DNA from: Flavobacteriaceae bacterium
GTDB lineage: Bacteria > Bacteroidota > Bacteroidia > Flavobacteriales > Flavobacteriaceae
NCBI GenBank assembly: GCA_030835825.1
Contig: JAURRA010000017.1
Coordinates: forward strand, 43,968-107,967
Length of the DNA stretch: 64,000 nt
Direction: 5' to 3'
Part shown: one piece after another, positions 53,667-62,714 of the stretch
Layout: each line of letters starts with the position of its first letter
Position numbering within the stretch: the first letter of the stretch is position 1
Notes under the pieces: model-generated
The model's database searches: none
What the model was told of the DNA's origin: nothing
What the model saw: the letters and a program-made list of their open reading frames with translations, nothing else
Position numbers and translations under genes: made by a program

Positions 53667-54968
53667 ATGACAGAAAAGGTAGTAATCTTTTGGTTTCGCA
53701 GAGATTTGAGGCTTGATGACAACAAAGGTCTTTCAGCGGCATTGCAATCCGGCTACAAGGTTCTTCCTGTTTTCATTTTTGACAGCCATATTCTAGACCA
53801 CTTGGAGTCAAAGGACGCTCGTGTCCATTTTATATATCGGTGTCTGGAGGACTTGCACAACAAGTTCACAACTATGAGATCTGGATTATCGGTCTATTAT
53901 GGTAATCCTGTCGAAATTTTTAAAAAACTGATGGTCTCTTTCAATGTGCAATCGGTCTATACCAACAGAGACTATGAGCCTTATGCTCGTGACCGAGATA
54001 GCAAAATCGGAGCGGTTTTACGAACAGCTGATATCGCCTTTCGCACCTATAAGGATCAGGTCATTTTTGAACCCGACGAAGTACTAAAAAGTGACGGTAA
54101 TCCCTATCTAGTATATACGCCCTATATGAAAACATGGCGTTCACAACTGTCACCAATGTCACTTCAAATTGAAAGTGAATTTCCTAGTGGTCAACTGATC
54201 CGAAAAGAGGATTTTCCTAAGGTCTCAATGCAAGAAATGGGTTTTGAAGAAAGCCCCATTGCCGTGCAAAACGCCAATCTCTCAACTTCTCTGATAGACG
54301 ATTACAACGCCAATCGAAACACGCCTTGTGTGAGTGGAACATCCAGGCTGGGGCCACACTTGAGATTTGGCACTGTGAGCATCAGGAAAATGCTTGTGTT
54401 AGCCAAAAAATCAAAAGACGATACGTTTCTTAAAGAATTGGTTTGGCGGGAATTTTTTATGCAAATCCTTTATCATTTTCCCCATTCAACCACGGCATGC
54501 TTTAAACCGCAATACGAGCGTATTGAATGGCGAAACGATCCCGATGAATTTCAAAAATGGTGCGATGGACAAACTGGATATCCATTAGTCGATGCGGGAA
54601 TGCGAGAATTGAACAGTACAGGGTTTATGCACAACAGAGTGCGGATGTTGGTAGGAAGCTTCTTATGCAAGCACCTATTAATTGATTGGAGACTGGGCGA
54701 AGCTTACTTTGCTAGCAAACTGTTAGATTATGAAATGTCTAGTAATGTAGGTAATTGGCAATGGGTAGCCGGATGTGGCGTGGATGCCGCACCTTACTTC
54801 AGAATATTCAATCCGCACACCCAAATCGACAAGTTTGACCCCCAGCATATTTATATCAATAAATGGGTACCAGAACTGAATGAACTGTCCTACCCTCTTC
54901 CTATAGTCGACCATAAATTTGCTAGAGAAAGGTGTTTGAACACCTATAAAGCTGCATTGAACGGCTAG
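53667..54968 (+). CDS. phr: cryptochrome/DNA photolyase family protein (probable CPD photolyase)
   Basis: A 433-residue FAD enzyme that uses blue light to split cyclobutane pyrimidine dimers. The N-terminal alpha/beta antenna domain starts FWFRRDLRLDDNKGL and includes TNRDYEPYARDRD. The FAD domain has SGTSRLGPHLRFG, ELVWREFFMQIL, AGMRELNSTGFMHNRVRM and SSNVGNWQWVAGCGVDAAPYFRIFNP (electron-transfer Trp residues). This is the class I photolyase layout rather than CRY-DASH. It is the last gene of the cluster, and its TAG stop shares the CTAG palindrome with the murA stop. Confidence 0.92.
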   Translation: MTEKVVIFWFRRDLRLDDNKGLSAALQSGYKVLPVFIFDSHILDHLESKDARVHFIYRCLEDLHNKFTTMRSGLSVYYGNPVEIFKKLMVSFNVQSVYTNRDYEPYARDRDSKIGAVLRTADIAFRTYKDQVIFEPDEVLKSDGNPYLVYTPYMKTWRSQLSPMSLQIESEFPSGQLIRKEDFPKVSMQEMGFEESPIAVQNANLSTSLIDDYNANRNTPCVSGTSRLGPHLRFGTVSIRKMLVLAKKSKDDTFLKELVWREFFMQILYHFPHSTTACFKPQYERIEWRNDPDEFQKWCDGQTGYPLVDAGMRELNSTGFMHNRVRMLVGSFLCKHLLIDWRLGEAYFASKLLDYEMSSNVGNWQWVAGCGVDAAPYFRIFNPHTQIDKFDPQHIYINKWVPELNELSYPLPIVDHKFARERCLNTYKAALNG

Positions 54969-56272
54969 ATCCGCTCAATCTTTGCGCCGATAGCTCTAAG
55001 GCGTTCATCAATACGCTCATAACCGCGATCAATCTGTTCTATATTATGAATGATAGAAGTTCCCTGAGCGGAAAGTGCGGCAATTAAAAGCGATATACCT
55101 GCTCTAATATCAGGAGATGTCATCGTAGTAGCCTTTAAATCAGATTGAAAATCGTGACCAATAACATTGGCTCGATGAGGATCACAAAGTATTATTTTAG
55201 CCCCCATATCGATCAATTTATCGACAAAAAACAAGCGGCTTTCAAACATTTTTTGATGAATCAGCACACTTCCCCTAGCTTGAGTCGCTACCACCAAAAC
55301 AATACTCAACAAATCTGGGGTAAATCCGGGCCATGGCGCATCAGCAACTGTCAAAACAGAGCCGTCGATGTAATTTTGAATGGCATAGCCATCGTTATGC
55401 TCAGGAATAACAATATCATCACCATCACGTTCAATGGTCAGTCCTAGTTTTCGGAACACATCTGGAATTTGACCCAGATAATCCCAATTAACGTTTTTAA
55501 TTCTCAATGCGCTTTTTGTCATTGCAGCTAAACCGATCCAACTGCCAATTTCTATCATGTCAGGTAACATGGTATGGGAGGTTCCGTTTAAGGTCTCTAC
55601 CCCATTAATACTCAAAAGATTTGAGCCAATTCCGGTGATTTCAGCTCCCATTCTATTGAGCATATGACATAACTGTTGCAAATAAGGCTCGCAAGCAGCG
55701 TTATAAATGGTAGTAGTGCCTTTAGCAAAAACAGCAGCCATGACAATATTTGCCGTACCTGTTACCGAAGCCTCATCCAATAACATATGTACACCGCGCA
55801 ATTCTTTAGCTTCTACACCAAAAAAATGATCCTCTCGATTATATCTGAAGTTCGCGCCTAGTTTAATAAAACCTTCAAAATGAGTGTCCAAACGACGACG
55901 ACCTATCTTATCTCCACCTGGTTTTGGTATGTAACCTTTGCCAAATCGACCTAGCATTGGACCAACCAACATAATGGAGCCCCTCAGGCCACTCCCGTCT
56001 CTCTTGAATTCTGGAGTTTCTAAATAGCTCAAATTGACGGCATCGGCCTGAAAGCTGTAGGAAGAAGAGGATAATTTCTCGACCTTAACGCCTAACTTTT
56101 TCGTCAGTTCAATGAGTTTATTGACATCGACAATATCTGGAATATTGTGGATGGTCATTTTTTCTTTGGTCAATAGAACGGCACAAATGATTTGCAGTGC
56201 TTCATTCTTAGCGCCTTGAGGTTGAACTTCGCCTTTAAGCTTATGTCCGCCTTCAATTTTAAATGAATTCAT
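54965..56272 (-). CDS. murA: UDP-N-acetylglucosamine 1-carboxyvinyltransferase, Cys-to-Asp variant
   Basis: First committed step of peptidoglycan synthesis: transfer of enolpyruvate from PEP to UDP-GlcNAc. The 435 residues show EVQPQGAKNEALQ, GLRGSIMLVGPMLGRFG, the active-site loop PKPGGDKIGRRRLDTH (near residue 119), and DIRAGISLLIAALSA. The residue normally cysteine (Cys115 in E. coli, in the CxI loop) is Asp here. Asp at this place is active and gives fosfomycin insensitivity in other bacteria. It forms an operon with DUF4290 and probably DUF493 upstream. Confidence 0.96.
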   Translation of the reverse strand: MNSFKIEGGHKLKGEVQPQGAKNEALQIICAVLLTKEKMTIHNIPDIVDVNKLIELTKKLGVKVEKLSSSSYSFQADAVNLSYLETPEFKRDGSGLRGSIMLVGPMLGRFGKGYIPKPGGDKIGRRRLDTHFEGFIKLGANFRYNREDHFFGVEAKELRGVHMLLDEASVTGTANIVMAAVFAKGTTTIYNAACEPYLQQLCHMLNRMGAEITGIGSNLLSINGVETLNGTSHTMLPDMIEIGSWIGLAAMTKSALRIKNVNWDYLGQIPDVFRKLGLTIERDGDDIVIPEHNDGYAIQNYIDGSVLTVADAPWPGFTPDLLSIVLVVATQARGSVLIHQKMFESRLFFVDKLIDMGAKIILCDPHRANVIGHDFQSDLKATTMTSPDIRAGISLLIAALSAQGTSIIHNIEQIDRGYERIDERLRAIGAKIERI

Positions 56273-56285
56273 ACCCCAGTTTAGC

Positions 56286-56933
56286 TTAATACCGTTGCTT
56301 GCGATTCCGGTTGTTATTATTCTTTTTAACTGGTTTTTTGTTGGTTGAAGAAAATTTACTTTTAACCCGCAACAAATCTTCTGATTTGGCCAAAACCACT
56401 TCTTTATCTTTCAAATTGAGAGCGCCGTTAGACAATTCGAATAAGTGGTCAAATATGACAATATCCTCTACAGTATCCTTGTTCCAATTTAAAAAGGACT
56501 TTTTCATATGATTGGCAATGGCAATAATAAGGGCGTCCTTCTTTTCCCCATCCTCCCAGGTAGTCGCGACATCAATCATGGTTTTAATTTGATTGCCATA
56601 GAAGCGGTACTTGGGGAAATTCTGAGGATAATGCAATGGATCTGGACGAGCTTCTAAAGCCTCCCGAATGGGAATGTCGAAAGGTGAGTCTACATCTAAA
56701 TCAAAATCTGCTATGATAAACAATTGATCCCATAATTTATGCTGGAAATCGGGTACATCGCGCAAATGAGGCTGCATATTCCCCATAACGGCAATAATGG
56801 CTTTTGCCAGTTTGTTTCGTTCTTCTTTTGACGCTGTAGCCTTGGCGTGATTGATCATTTTTTGAATATGACGACCATACTCAGGGATGATCAACTGGTC
56901 ACGTTCTGTGTTGTAATCTAAGGATGTTTCCAA
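56286..56933 (-). CDS. DUF4290 domain protein
   Basis: A 215-residue cytoplasmic protein found throughout Bacteroidota just upstream of murA. It begins LDYNTERDQLIIPEYGRHIQKMI and contains KLAKAIIAVMGNMQPHLRDV, FDLDVDSPFDIP and YPKYRFYGNQIKTMID-type segments, mostly helical, then a basic Lys/Asn-rich tail (KKPVKKNNNNRNRKQR, about residues 195-215) that may bind RNA or membrane. The function is unknown. It is 13 bases upstream of murA and clearly in the same operon. Confidence 0.9.
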   Translation of the reverse strand: METSLDYNTERDQLIIPEYGRHIQKMINHAKATASKEERNKLAKAIIAVMGNMQPHLRDVPDFQHKLWDQLFIIADFDLDVDSPFDIPIREALEARPDPLHYPQNFPKYRFYGNQIKTMIDVATTWEDGEKKDALIIAIANHMKKSFLNWNKDTVEDIVIFDHLFELSNGALNLKDKEVVLAKSEDLLRVKSKFSSTNKKPVKKNNNNRNRKQRY

Positions 56934-56997
56934 AAAAATTTATTTAGGCATGCAAATTACAAAAAAGGAAAGTAAAAAAGCAGAAGAATCCAATATA

Positions 56998-57291
56998 TCA
57001 TAGTGAAATAACACCTTCTACCTTCGCTCCTACCTCCTTATATTTTTCGATAACGGCGTCTGGAGATTCCATAATAAGGGTAATAGACACGCTGGTATAC
57101 GTGCCTTTACCCGATTCGGTGACTCTATATTCTGGTTTCAAGGCATCAAAAATTGACTTGATCGCGCCGAGCCGGCTGTCCTCTGTCTTAAAAATAAATT
57201 TATACAAATAGGCATTGGGCCACTCATCAGAGGACTGTAGTTTTTCTTTGAGATTGGTATAAAATTGATCGGCGTTTGCGGTTGAATCCAT
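56998..57291 (-). CDS. DUF493 family protein
   Basis: A 97-residue protein from ATG at 57291 (MDSTANADQFYTNLKEKL), with the ferredoxin-like YbeD/DUF493 fold: WPNAYLYKFIFKTEDSRLGAIKS, RVTESGKGTYTSVSITLIMESPDAVIEKYKEV. Longer open frame to 57330 lacks conserved residues. YbeD is a small regulatory-type domain of unknown ligand. It is the first gene of the DUF493-DUF4290-murA set. Confidence 0.88.
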   Translation of the reverse strand: MDSTANADQFYTNLKEKLQSSDEWPNAYLYKFIFKTEDSRLGAIKSIFDALKPEYRVTESGKGTYTSVSITLIMESPDAVIEKYKEVGAKVEGVISL

Positions 57292-57370
57292 AGCAGTATA
57301 CTTGACACAAAAATACAATTTAATTACCATTTTTAAATTGCAAGTTTAATTACGACTTTTGCATGAGCAT

Positions 57371-57946
57371 ATGTCACAACCCATGCAAACAAAGCGTATC
57401 GTAATTACCGGAGGGCCAGGAACAGGCAAAACCACCATCATCGACCAATTGACTGCCTCGGGTTATGCCTGTATGGAAGAAGTGTCGAGGCAAATAACAC
57501 TGGAAGCTCAAAACAATGGGATTGACCAATTATTTATTCAAGACCCCATCAATTTTAGCACCCAATTGGCACATGGTAGGGCTCGACATTTTCAACAAGT
57601 TGAACAAATGAATCAGGAGGTTGTGTTTTTTGACAGAGGCATTCCCGATGTGCCTGCCTACCTCAATTTTGCTAAAACGACCATACCTGAAGAGATACGA
57701 GATTTGAGCACCAACCTGCGCTACGATATCGTGTTTATAGTAAATCCGTGGAAAGCCATTTACACCTCCGATAACGAGCGTTACGAATCTTTCGATCTTG
57801 CCTTAGAAATACACCAGCATCTTATCGACACATACACATCATTACACTACAACCTGATTGAAATACCCTTTGGAGATGTGACCACACGGGTTAATTTTAT
57901 CATTTCATGCCTGAAAAAGGAAAACATACTGCAAGGTCAGTTTTAA
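57371..57946 (+). CDS. AAA family ATPase (AAA_28-like)
   Basis: About 191 residues from ATG at 57371 (MSQPMQTKRIVITG); an in-frame TTG four codons upstream is not needed. P-loop GGPGTGKTTIIDQL near residue 15, a Walker B-like VVFFDRGIPDVPAYL, and NPWKAIYTSDNERYESF later, which fit the small AAA_28 ATPase/kinase-like group often annotated in Bacteroidota. The substrate is unknown; a nucleotide-kinase-like role is possible. It overlaps recQ by 40 bases. Confidence 0.82.
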   Translation: MSQPMQTKRIVITGGPGTGKTTIIDQLTASGYACMEEVSRQITLEAQNNGIDQLFIQDPINFSTQLAHGRARHFQQVEQMNQEVVFFDRGIPDVPAYLNFAKTTIPEEIRDLSTNLRYDIVFIVNPWKAIYTSDNERYESFDLALEIHQHLIDTYTSLHYNLIEIPFGDVTTRVNFIISCLKKENILQGQF

Positions 57947-59805
57947 AGACATATTGGGGTCATGATACTTTTCGTGGACTTCAGGAGGTGGTTATCAATA
58001 CCATTATTGATGGCAAAGACTGTGTAGCAATAATGCCAACTGGAGGCGGGAAATCGATTTGCTATCAAGTACCTGCTTTACTGAGCGAGGGTATTTGCTT
58101 GGTCGTATCGCCCTTGGTGGCGCTCATTAAAGATCAAGTGGCCGGTTTAAACCGCAGAGGTATCAAAGCATTGGAGTTGACAGGAGGCTTGTCCTTTGAA
58201 GAAACTAATAGAATATTAGACAATTGTGTTTATGGGGGTTATAAGTTTTTATATCTCTCTCCCGAACGGCTTTTACAACCCTTAATTTTAAATCGATTGA
58301 GTCAAGCTAAATTGTCTTTTGTGGCTATTGATGAGGCTCACTGTATATCACAATGGGGTCATGATTTTAGACCGGCTTACGGCAAACTAGCCACCCTGAA
58401 AGATCTCTTTCCAGGGATTCCTACCCTGGCTTTGTCAGCAACAGCCACTGCAAATGTTTTGGAAGACATTCAAAGCAAACTCAACTTATCTCAACCGACC
58501 ATATTTAAAGACAGTATCCTAAGACCCAATATCTCTTATATTGTCGACTATACAGAAGACAAGACTTACGCCCTATCTGCTCACCTAAAAAAAGTCGGCG
58601 GAAGTGTTATTATCTATGTGAGAAGCCGAAATCACGCCATTGATGTGGCTAGAGAATTGAATGCACGTGGGTTTAGCGCTGCGCACTATCACGGCGGTAT
58701 GCCAACTCCCGATAAGGATAAACAGATGACGCTATGGATCAATGATGGTGCTCAAATCATGGTTGCTACTAGTGCCTTTGGCATGGGTATTGACAAGGCA
58801 AACGTTGAATTAATTATCCATTTAGATTTGCCTGAAAGTCTGGAAGCCTATTATCAAGAGTCGGGCAGGGCTGGTCGGGATGGACAACCCTCTAAGGCTG
58901 TAATTCTATATCACGATTGCGACAAAAATAGATTGACGTCTTTCTTTGTCGATCAACTGCCCACCATCGAATTCATCAAAACCATCTACCGACAATTATG
59001 CTCTTTTTTGCAAATAGCCTACGGCGAATCTAATGATCAATTGTTCCAATTGGATTTTATTTCCTTCTGTGATCATCACCGACTTGCGAAAAACAAAGTC
59101 TATCAAGTATTAAAAATTCTCGATCAACATAGCATCATTAGTCTCAGAGATAATTATAAATCAGAGTATAAAATCAAATTCAACCAAAGCAGTCAATTTG
59201 TTTTAAACTATTTACAAGACAGACCAGAACTGGCCCAAATTGTGCTCCCTATATTGAGGAACTACACCAATTGTTTTGAACATCTGGTGTCTGTAGACCT
59301 CAGTAGAATAGCACATGCTTCAAATGGAACTGTTGCTCAGGTGTCAAGCGCACTAGAGCGTTTATTCAAGCAAAATATAGTGTCCAATGAGCGCAGCGAT
59401 TCAGACCTTTCCATCCTATTCATTCAACCCAGGGAAGACGACAAAACCATCAATAGAATTGCAAAGGAGGTGGGAATGGTTTTAAAAGGAAAAATTGACA
59501 GAGTCAATCGGGTTTTGAAATATGTTGAAAACAATCAAACTTGCAAAACGGTTCAGCTTGCATCATATTTCGGGGCCAAAAACACCCCCAATTGTGGCAA
59601 ATGCTCTGTTTGCATGGTGCCTACAGATTTGAAACCTAAAGATCTTGAAATTGCCATTTTAGAGACGCTTTCAGAAGGTCCAAAAACGTCACGAGAGCTA
59701 TCCGAAGCGACGGGATCAGCGTCCAAGTTGTTGACCTCAAGTCTAAAAAAGTTACTTAAAAAAGATCGAATAAAGGTATCTTTGGACAATAGATATAGCC
59801 TATGA
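57907..59805 (+). CDS. recQ: ATP-dependent DNA helicase RecQ
   Basis: 3'-5' helicase acting in recombination and fork repair. The 632 residues show motif 0 HDTFRGLQ, Walker A MPTGGGKS (near 44), DEAH box VAIDEAHCISQWGHDFRP (near 142), motif IV-VI with ATSAFGMGIDKANVE and QESGRAGRDG, the zinc-binding region ending NCGKCSVC (near 562), and a winged-helix (ETLSEGPKTSRELSEATG). No clear HRDC domain; the C-terminus is short. It overlaps the AAA gene upstream by 40 bases and fmt downstream by the ATGA overlap. Confidence 0.94.
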   Translation: MPEKGKHTARSVLKTYWGHDTFRGLQEVVINTIIDGKDCVAIMPTGGGKSICYQVPALLSEGICLVVSPLVALIKDQVAGLNRRGIKALELTGGLSFEETNRILDNCVYGGYKFLYLSPERLLQPLILNRLSQAKLSFVAIDEAHCISQWGHDFRPAYGKLATLKDLFPGIPTLALSATATANVLEDIQSKLNLSQPTIFKDSILRPNISYIVDYTEDKTYALSAHLKKVGGSVIIYVRSRNHAIDVARELNARGFSAAHYHGGMPTPDKDKQMTLWINDGAQIMVATSAFGMGIDKANVELIIHLDLPESLEAYYQESGRAGRDGQPSKAVILYHDCDKNRLTSFFVDQLPTIEFIKTIYRQLCSFLQIAYGESNDQLFQLDFISFCDHHRLAKNKVYQVLKILDQHSIISLRDNYKSEYKIKFNQSSQFVLNYLQDRPELAQIVLPILRNYTNCFEHLVSVDLSRIAHASNGTVAQVSSALERLFKQNIVSNERSDSDLSILFIQPREDDKTINRIAKEVGMVLKGKIDRVNRVLKYVENNQTCKTVQLASYFGAKNTPNCGKCSVCMVPTDLKPKDLEIAILETLSEGPKTSRELSEATGSASKLLTSSLKKLLKKDRIKVSLDNRYSL

Positions 59806-60758
59806 CAAGTTCAATGCCGTTGCGAGTGGTTTTTATGGGAACCCCTGAATTCGCAGTAAGTAGTTTAGATGCCATACGCCAATCGGCTCACCAATTGGTC
59901 GGCGTGGTCACAGCTCCTGACAGGCCCGCTGGGCGCGGCAGAAAACTGCAACTTTCTGCCGTCAAAACCTATTGCATTGATAATGATGTCCCTGTGATGC
60001 AGCCTGAAAATTTGTCGGACCCTGCCTTTGTCAAGAAATTACAATCATTGCGTGCAGACGTTTTTGTTGTCGTTGCTTTTAAACTATTGCCCAAAGAAAT
60101 TTTTAGCATCCCTCGCTTTGGCACATTCAATTGTCACGCCTCTATATTGCCCGACTATCGCGGTGCCGCACCTATCAACTGGGCGATAATTAACGGTGAA
60201 CCACAAACAGGTGTGACTACTTTTTTTATAGACGAAAAAGTGGATACTGGCGCAATTCTAGAAAAGGCCGAAACAGACATATTAGCCAATGATAACGCTG
60301 GTAGTCTTCATGACAAGCTGCAGGTATTAGGAAGTGAATTGGTCGTTATCACTCTCGACAAAATTGCAAATCAAACAGCAGTTTCTAAACCTCAGAATAC
60401 CCCCGAGTCGATTCATCGCGCTCCCAAGCTAAACCCCGAAAATCGAAAAATTGACTGGGCATCACCTGGTATAAATATTGTCAATTTAATTAGAGGCTTA
60501 TCGCCATATCCTTGCGCATGGACGCAGTATTCTTTTGAAGATGTGCTGTCGACGATAAAAATTGCAGAAGCTGTTTTTGAAACTGCCACACACCAGTTAG
60601 CCATTGGAGAACTACAATGCGATAAAAGCAACGCAAAAGTTGCTGTTAGAGACGGCTTTGTTTTCTTAAAAAAGCTCCAGTTTCAGGGCAAAAAGATGCT
60701 TAACACGAGTGATTTATTGAATGGTTCGGCCCTCCAAACAGGTGCATTTCTGGGTTAA
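59802..60758 (+). CDS. fmt: methionyl-tRNA formyltransferase
   Basis: Formylates initiator Met-tRNA for translation start. The 318 residues have the formyl-tetrahydrofolate-binding fold with VVFMGTPEFAVSSL, TAPDRPAGRGRKL, the active-site FNCHASILPDYRGAAPINWAI (split: FNCHASILPDYRGAAP and INWAI) and VDTGAILEK, then the OB-like C-terminal tRNA-binding domain (LIRGLSPYPCAWT). It starts inside the recQ stop (ATGA). The initiator tRNA itself is not in the window; the tRNA-Met at 63223 looks like an elongator. Confidence 0.95.
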   Translation: MTSSMPLRVVFMGTPEFAVSSLDAIRQSAHQLVGVVTAPDRPAGRGRKLQLSAVKTYCIDNDVPVMQPENLSDPAFVKKLQSLRADVFVVVAFKLLPKEIFSIPRFGTFNCHASILPDYRGAAPINWAIINGEPQTGVTTFFIDEKVDTGAILEKAETDILANDNAGSLHDKLQVLGSELVVITLDKIANQTAVSKPQNTPESIHRAPKLNPENRKIDWASPGINIVNLIRGLSPYPCAWTQYSFEDVLSTIKIAEAVFETATHQLAIGELQCDKSNAKVAVRDGFVFLKKLQFQGKKMLNTSDLLNGSALQTGAFLG

Positions 60759-60856
60759 TAGCAGAGATATTCTCATTTTAAGGGTCAAAAAACACCCGCT
60801 TTATTAACATTTGCACTATTTTATTAACAAATTGTTCTATAAACACGCTCCTATCC

Positions 60857-60886
60857 TTGTGAGAATGCATAATCCCATTAAATTTG
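60857..60886 (+). promoter_or_regulatory. promoter of the HU gene
   Basis: TTG at 60857-60859, 19-base spacer, TAAATTTG at 60879-60886, giving a leader of about 40 bases before the ATG at 60935. It matches the Bacteroidota promoter well, in keeping with high expression of HU. Confidence 0.7.
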
Positions 60887-60934
60887 TTAATGTGTTTCAG
60901 TTGTGAGATACTTTAATTTTAAAAATAAATAATT

Positions 60935-61207
60935 ATGAACAAAACAGATTTAATCGATGGCATGGCGGAAAGCGCTGGCATTTCTAAAGCGGCCGCTAAA
61001 AAAGCTCTAGATTCTTTTTTAGGTAATGTTGAAGGTGCTTTAAAAAAAGGTAATCGTGTATCTTTAGTAGGTTTCGGATCTTTTTCAGTTTCAAGACGTG
61101 CTGCACGTGACGGTAGAAATCCACAAACTGGAGCTACAATCAAAATTAAAGCTAAGAATGTTGTAAAATTCAAAGCTGGTTCTGACTTAACAGATTCAGT
61201 AAACTAA
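60935..61207 (+). CDS. hup: HU family DNA-binding protein
   Basis: A 90-residue nucleoid protein that bends and compacts DNA. The helix-turn-helix dimer base (NKTDLIDGMAESAGISKAAAKKALDSFL, here read as residues 2-29 in parts) is followed by the beta-arm segment VSLVGFGSFSVSRRAARDGRNPQTG with the proline-containing tip, then IKIKAKNVVKFKAG. This is ordinary HU/IHF length. It has its own promoter and terminator and is likely strongly expressed as a single gene. Confidence 0.96.
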   Translation: MNKTDLIDGMAESAGISKAAAKKALDSFLGNVEGALKKGNRVSLVGFGSFSVSRRAARDGRNPQTGATIKIKAKNVVKFKAGSDLTDSVN

Positions 61208-61229
61208 GAATTTTTTCTTTCGAAATAAA

Positions 61230-61258
61230 GGCCTGCAATACATTGCAGGCTTTTTTTT
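61230..61258 (+). terminator. intrinsic terminator after HU
   Basis: Arms GCCTGCAA (61230-61237) and TTGCAGGC (61242-61249) around TACA, then nine T bases. It lies 22 bases after the HU stop. Confidence 0.92.
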
Positions 61259-61322
61259 TGCGTTATTATTTTATCTTTTTTACCTTTCCTCTTATAAATC
61301 CCAATAAAACAAATCTTAACCA

Positions 61323-61883
61323 TTGAAAACTAACATTCTAAAGAAAGGTAAACTGCTCATCGCAGAGCCTTCAATTCTCAACGACAACTGGTTTAACAGA
61401 TCGGTCTTACTGCTGGCAGATCACAATGACAAAGGATCAGTTGGATTCATTCTCAACAAACCCTTGGAATACACAATAAATGATGCTGTTCCTGAAATTG
61501 AGGCCAATTTTCCCATCTACAATGGCGGCCCTGTCGATCAAGACAGTCTGTATTTTATCCACACCTGTCCACACTTGATTTCTGATAGTGAAATGATTGC
61601 CGATGAACTCTATTGGGGAGGAGATGTGAACACTGTCACGCAATTGATTAATGACGGCACATTACTCGCTAGCGAAATACGATTTTTCTTAGGCTATTCG
61701 GGCTGGGAAAGAGACCAATTGGAAGGTGAAATCAAAGCCAACACATGGGTGGTTAGAAAAAACAGTTTTAAGGCTGACCTTATTTTGCAGCACGATGGCT
61801 CATTCTGGAAAAAGGAAATGCTTAAATTGGGTGGTGATTATCAAATTTGGGCCAACGCTCCTGACAATCCCTCTAATAATTAA
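61323..61883 (+). CDS. YqgE/AlgH family protein
   Basis: A 186-residue protein of the DUF179 family: KGKLLIAEPSILNDNWFNRSVLLLADHN (split: KGKLLIAEPSILND and FNRSVLLLADH), GSVGFILNKPL, IYNGGPVDQDSLYFIH and FLGYSGWERDQLEGEI are all signature segments. The family function is unknown. The start codon is TTG at 61323; no in-frame ATG preserves the conserved N-terminus. The TAA stop shares the TTAA tetramer with the convergent PabC-like gene stop. Confidence 0.9.
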   Translation: MKTNILKKGKLLIAEPSILNDNWFNRSVLLLADHNDKGSVGFILNKPLEYTINDAVPEIEANFPIYNGGPVDQDSLYFIHTCPHLISDSEMIADELYWGGDVNTVTQLINDGTLLASEIRFFLGYSGWERDQLEGEIKANTWVVRKNSFKADLILQHDGSFWKKEMLKLGGDYQIWANAPDNPSNN

Positions 61884-62713
61884 ATGATAGCATTTAAGGC
61901 TTTATTTAAAGTTTGGGCTGTAGCCATTTCAAAAGCTTTTTTTCTGTAGTTCGTTGCAGCTCGCACTCCCATGATGATATTGGTAACGAACAGCTCATCA
62001 GCTCTTTGGATGTCAAAAGGAGAAACGACCGTTTCTTCGACAGTCAAACCCAATGTAGGCGCCAAGTCAATAATTTGCTGTCTCATAATCCCATTCAAAC
62101 AACCCTCTGACAGTGGCGGGGTCCTCAAGGTACGGCTAAAAACCAAAAAAACATTGCCATTTAAAGCCTCTATCACCATTTTCTGTGTATTCAAAATGAC
62201 GCAGTTGTTCAAGCCATTTTCTTTGGCATAGATGCTCCCTAAAATATTTACCATTCGGTTAGTGGTTTTGACAGTACTCAGCAAACCAGGCGGCACCAAA
62301 TGGTCCTTGTACAAGTCCATTAGATAGGGTGTTTGCTCGAAGGTATAATCGCGGTCTTTCAGAGGTTTTGCCGTTATACAATAGCCCACCTCATTACTTA
62401 TGGGGGTGTATAGGCCTTCGGTATCTCGAAAAACGACTATTTTAACTCTGGCATTGGCACCATCTGACAATTGCGCATCAACAAGTTTTACGATTTCATC
62501 TAACAAAAACTCAGGGGTGAAAGCATCGGGGATTTCCATGCGACAGATGCGCATATTAGCCATCAAGCGAAAATAATGTGACTCAAAAAATAGGGGTTGG
62601 CCATCTTTAATACGGAGGGTTTCAAAGACTGCATCGCCATAATTGAAGGCCCGGTTAGACCAAGGACAATGGGTGTCTGCTTCCGGTAAGAGTTGACCGT
62701 TGTTATTGATCAT
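61880..62713 (-). CDS. class IV aminotransferase, probable aminodeoxychorismate lyase (PabC-like)
   Basis: Fold-type IV PLP enzyme of 277 residues. The early RAFNYGDAVFETLRI, arginine/phosphate region RVKIVVFRD, PLP-lysine in LSTVKTTNRMVNILG and the acidic residue in VIEALNGNVF followed by TPPLSEGCLNGIMRQ are typical. PabC (folate) is the most likely function because a PabB is encoded in this window and a branched-chain aminotransferase would normally be larger; D-amino-acid transaminase is a weaker alternative. Its start is two bases after the stop of the START-like gene. Confidence 0.82.
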   Translation of the reverse strand: MINNNGQLLPEADTHCPWSNRAFNYGDAVFETLRIKDGQPLFFESHYFRLMANMRICRMEIPDAFTPEFLLDEIVKLVDAQLSDGANARVKIVVFRDTEGLYTPISNEVGYCITAKPLKDRDYTFEQTPYLMDLYKDHLVPPGLLSTVKTTNRMVNILGSIYAKENGLNNCVILNTQKMVIEALNGNVFLVFSRTLRTPPLSEGCLNGIMRQQIIDLAPTLGLTVEETVVSPFDIQRADELFVTNIIMGVRAATNYRKKAFEMATAQTLNKALNAII

Positions 62714-62714
62714 A

